64,000 nt of DNA, taken from assembly GCA_022571515.1 (NCBI GenBank), contig JACZXQ010000001.1:1-64000 (forward strand), given 5' to 3'. The position numbers were made by a program, and so were the translations under genes. The notes under the pieces were generated by a model that was given only the letters and a program-made list of their open reading frames with translations, was not told the origin of the DNA and did no database searches. The DNA is from Gemmatimonadota bacterium. GTDB lineage: Bacteria > Gemmatimonadota > Gemmatimonadetes > Longimicrobiales > Gaopeijiaceae. Below are positions 63,535 through 64,000 of this stretch, piece by piece (position 1 is the stretch's first letter; every line of letters begins with the position of its first letter).

Positions 63535-64000
63535 ATGCGAGCTAAGAGCCAAATGGAATACGACGTCATCGTCGTGGGATCCGGCGCCGCGGGTGGCATG
63601 TGCGCCTACGTGTTGGCGCTAGCGGGCGTCAAGGTCCTCATGCTCGAGGCCGGCCGGAATTACGATCCCGTGACCGAGACCCCGATGTTCAACCTCCCGA
63701 AGGACGCGCCGCTCCGTGGGGGTGCGACGACGGAAAAGCCGTTCGGGTTCTACGACGCGACGGTCGATGGGGGTTGGCAGGTTCCAGGTGAGCCCTACTC
63801 CAGCGCGCCGGGCACCGACTTCCGCTGGTGGCGGGCCCGCATGCTGGGCGGACGCACGAACCACTGGGGGCGCATCTCCCTCAGGATGGGGGAGTACGAC
63901 TTCAAGCCACGCTCCCGCGACGGTCTCGGCCTCGACTGGCCGATGTCCTACGAGGACCTCTCCCCCTACTACGACCGAACGGAGGCTCTGATCGGGGTCT
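63535..64000 (+). CDS. GMC-family (glucose-methanol-choline) oxidoreductase, 5' part
   Basis: The frame opens at ATG 63535 (AAAGG upstream) and runs to the window edge, 155 codons. The N-terminal FAD-binding motif is YDVIVVGSGAAGGMCAYVLA with ADP-binding end EAGRNY. Further on RARMLGGRTNHWGRISLRMG is the second GMC motif; DWPMSYEDLSPYYDRTEA follows, as in 3-dehydrogenating sugar dehydrogenases. It likely oxidises a sugar 3-OH, giving the keto sugar used by the DUF1080 enzyme upstream. No signal peptide is visible before residue 7. Confidence 0.88.
   Translation, partial: MRAKSQMEYDVIVVGSGAAGGMCAYVLALAGVKVLMLEAGRNYDPVTETPMFNLPKDAPLRGGATTEKPFGFYDATVDGGWQVPGEPYSSAPGTDFRWWRARMLGGRTNHWGRISLRMGEYDFKPRSRDGLGLDWPMSYEDLSPYYDRTEALIGV

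Overview
The window is GC-rich bacterial chromosome with dense coding, many Tat or lipoprotein signals, SusC/SusD-type outer-membrane uptake genes, an orphan duplicated FtsX-type permease, TPR/multiheme cytochrome fusions and many secreted peptidases. Together these suggest a Gemmatimonadota-like (less likely Acidobacteriota-like) heterotroph. That placement is inference from gene content; no rRNA gene is present to settle it. No tRNA, rRNA, CRISPR array or complete insertion sequence was seen.

1-8.3 kb is a heavy-metal island. A MerR-family regulator (7882-8286) stands divergent to a minus-strand series: a P1B-type ATPase translationally coupled to an OsmC-like protein, an outer-membrane barrel protein, a permease, a periplasmic HMA protein, a cupredoxin-like protein, a secreted unknown, and at the left edge the start of a MerT-like transporter. 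Three promoters (151-181, 4934-4964, 7724-7754) share one unusual layout: a 22-bp dyad starting inside a TTGAC(C/T) -35 box and a 19-bp spacer, as in MerR-activated promoters. They look like one regulon. Gene debris at 243-512 includes the tail of a second HMA protein.

8.3-9.3 kb: a 271-bp MITE-like element with 25-bp terminal inverted repeats and internal hairpins splits a small pseudopilin-like gene. 9.4-24.8 kb: an M20 amidohydrolase, an orphan permease, an M16 peptidase, two translationally coupled secreted beta-propeller proteins, an ALDH7-like dehydrogenase, an octaheme cytochrome-TPR protein overlapping a small lipoprotein, and another lipoprotein. 25.1-29.5 kb: a SusC/SusD pair closed by a strong terminator.

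29.5-35.6 kb: a six-gene minus-strand operon for a molybdenum hydroxylase (Fe-S, Mo and FAD subunits) with a Tat signal on the Fe-S subunit, followed by a membrane cytochrome b, an unknown helical protein and a diheme cytochrome c. I read it as a periplasmic substrate-oxidising enzyme wired to the respiratory chain. 35.8-52.5 kb: a POT peptide transporter, a PLP decarboxylase, a yajQ gene with an in-frame amber codon, a TfoX-like protein, a DPP4-like peptidase, the MsrPQ methionine-sulfoxide repair pair, a membrane protein made of an internal duplication, and an M49-like peptidase, an asparaginase-type hydrolase and an M14 carboxypeptidase. Peptide capture and degradation is a recurrent theme.

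52.6-56.2 kb: a Ser/Thr kinase, an FHA protein and a PP2C phosphatase form a phospho-signalling module. 56.7-60.4 kb: a pseudopilin pair, a peptide-type solute-binding lipoprotein and a YchF-like ATPase. 60.6-64 kb: a Tat-exported Gfo/Idh/MocA oxidoreductase, a DUF1080 protein, a sugar isomerase-like protein with an internal deletion, and the start of a GMC oxidoreductase, resembling extracytoplasmic 3-keto-sugar catabolism.
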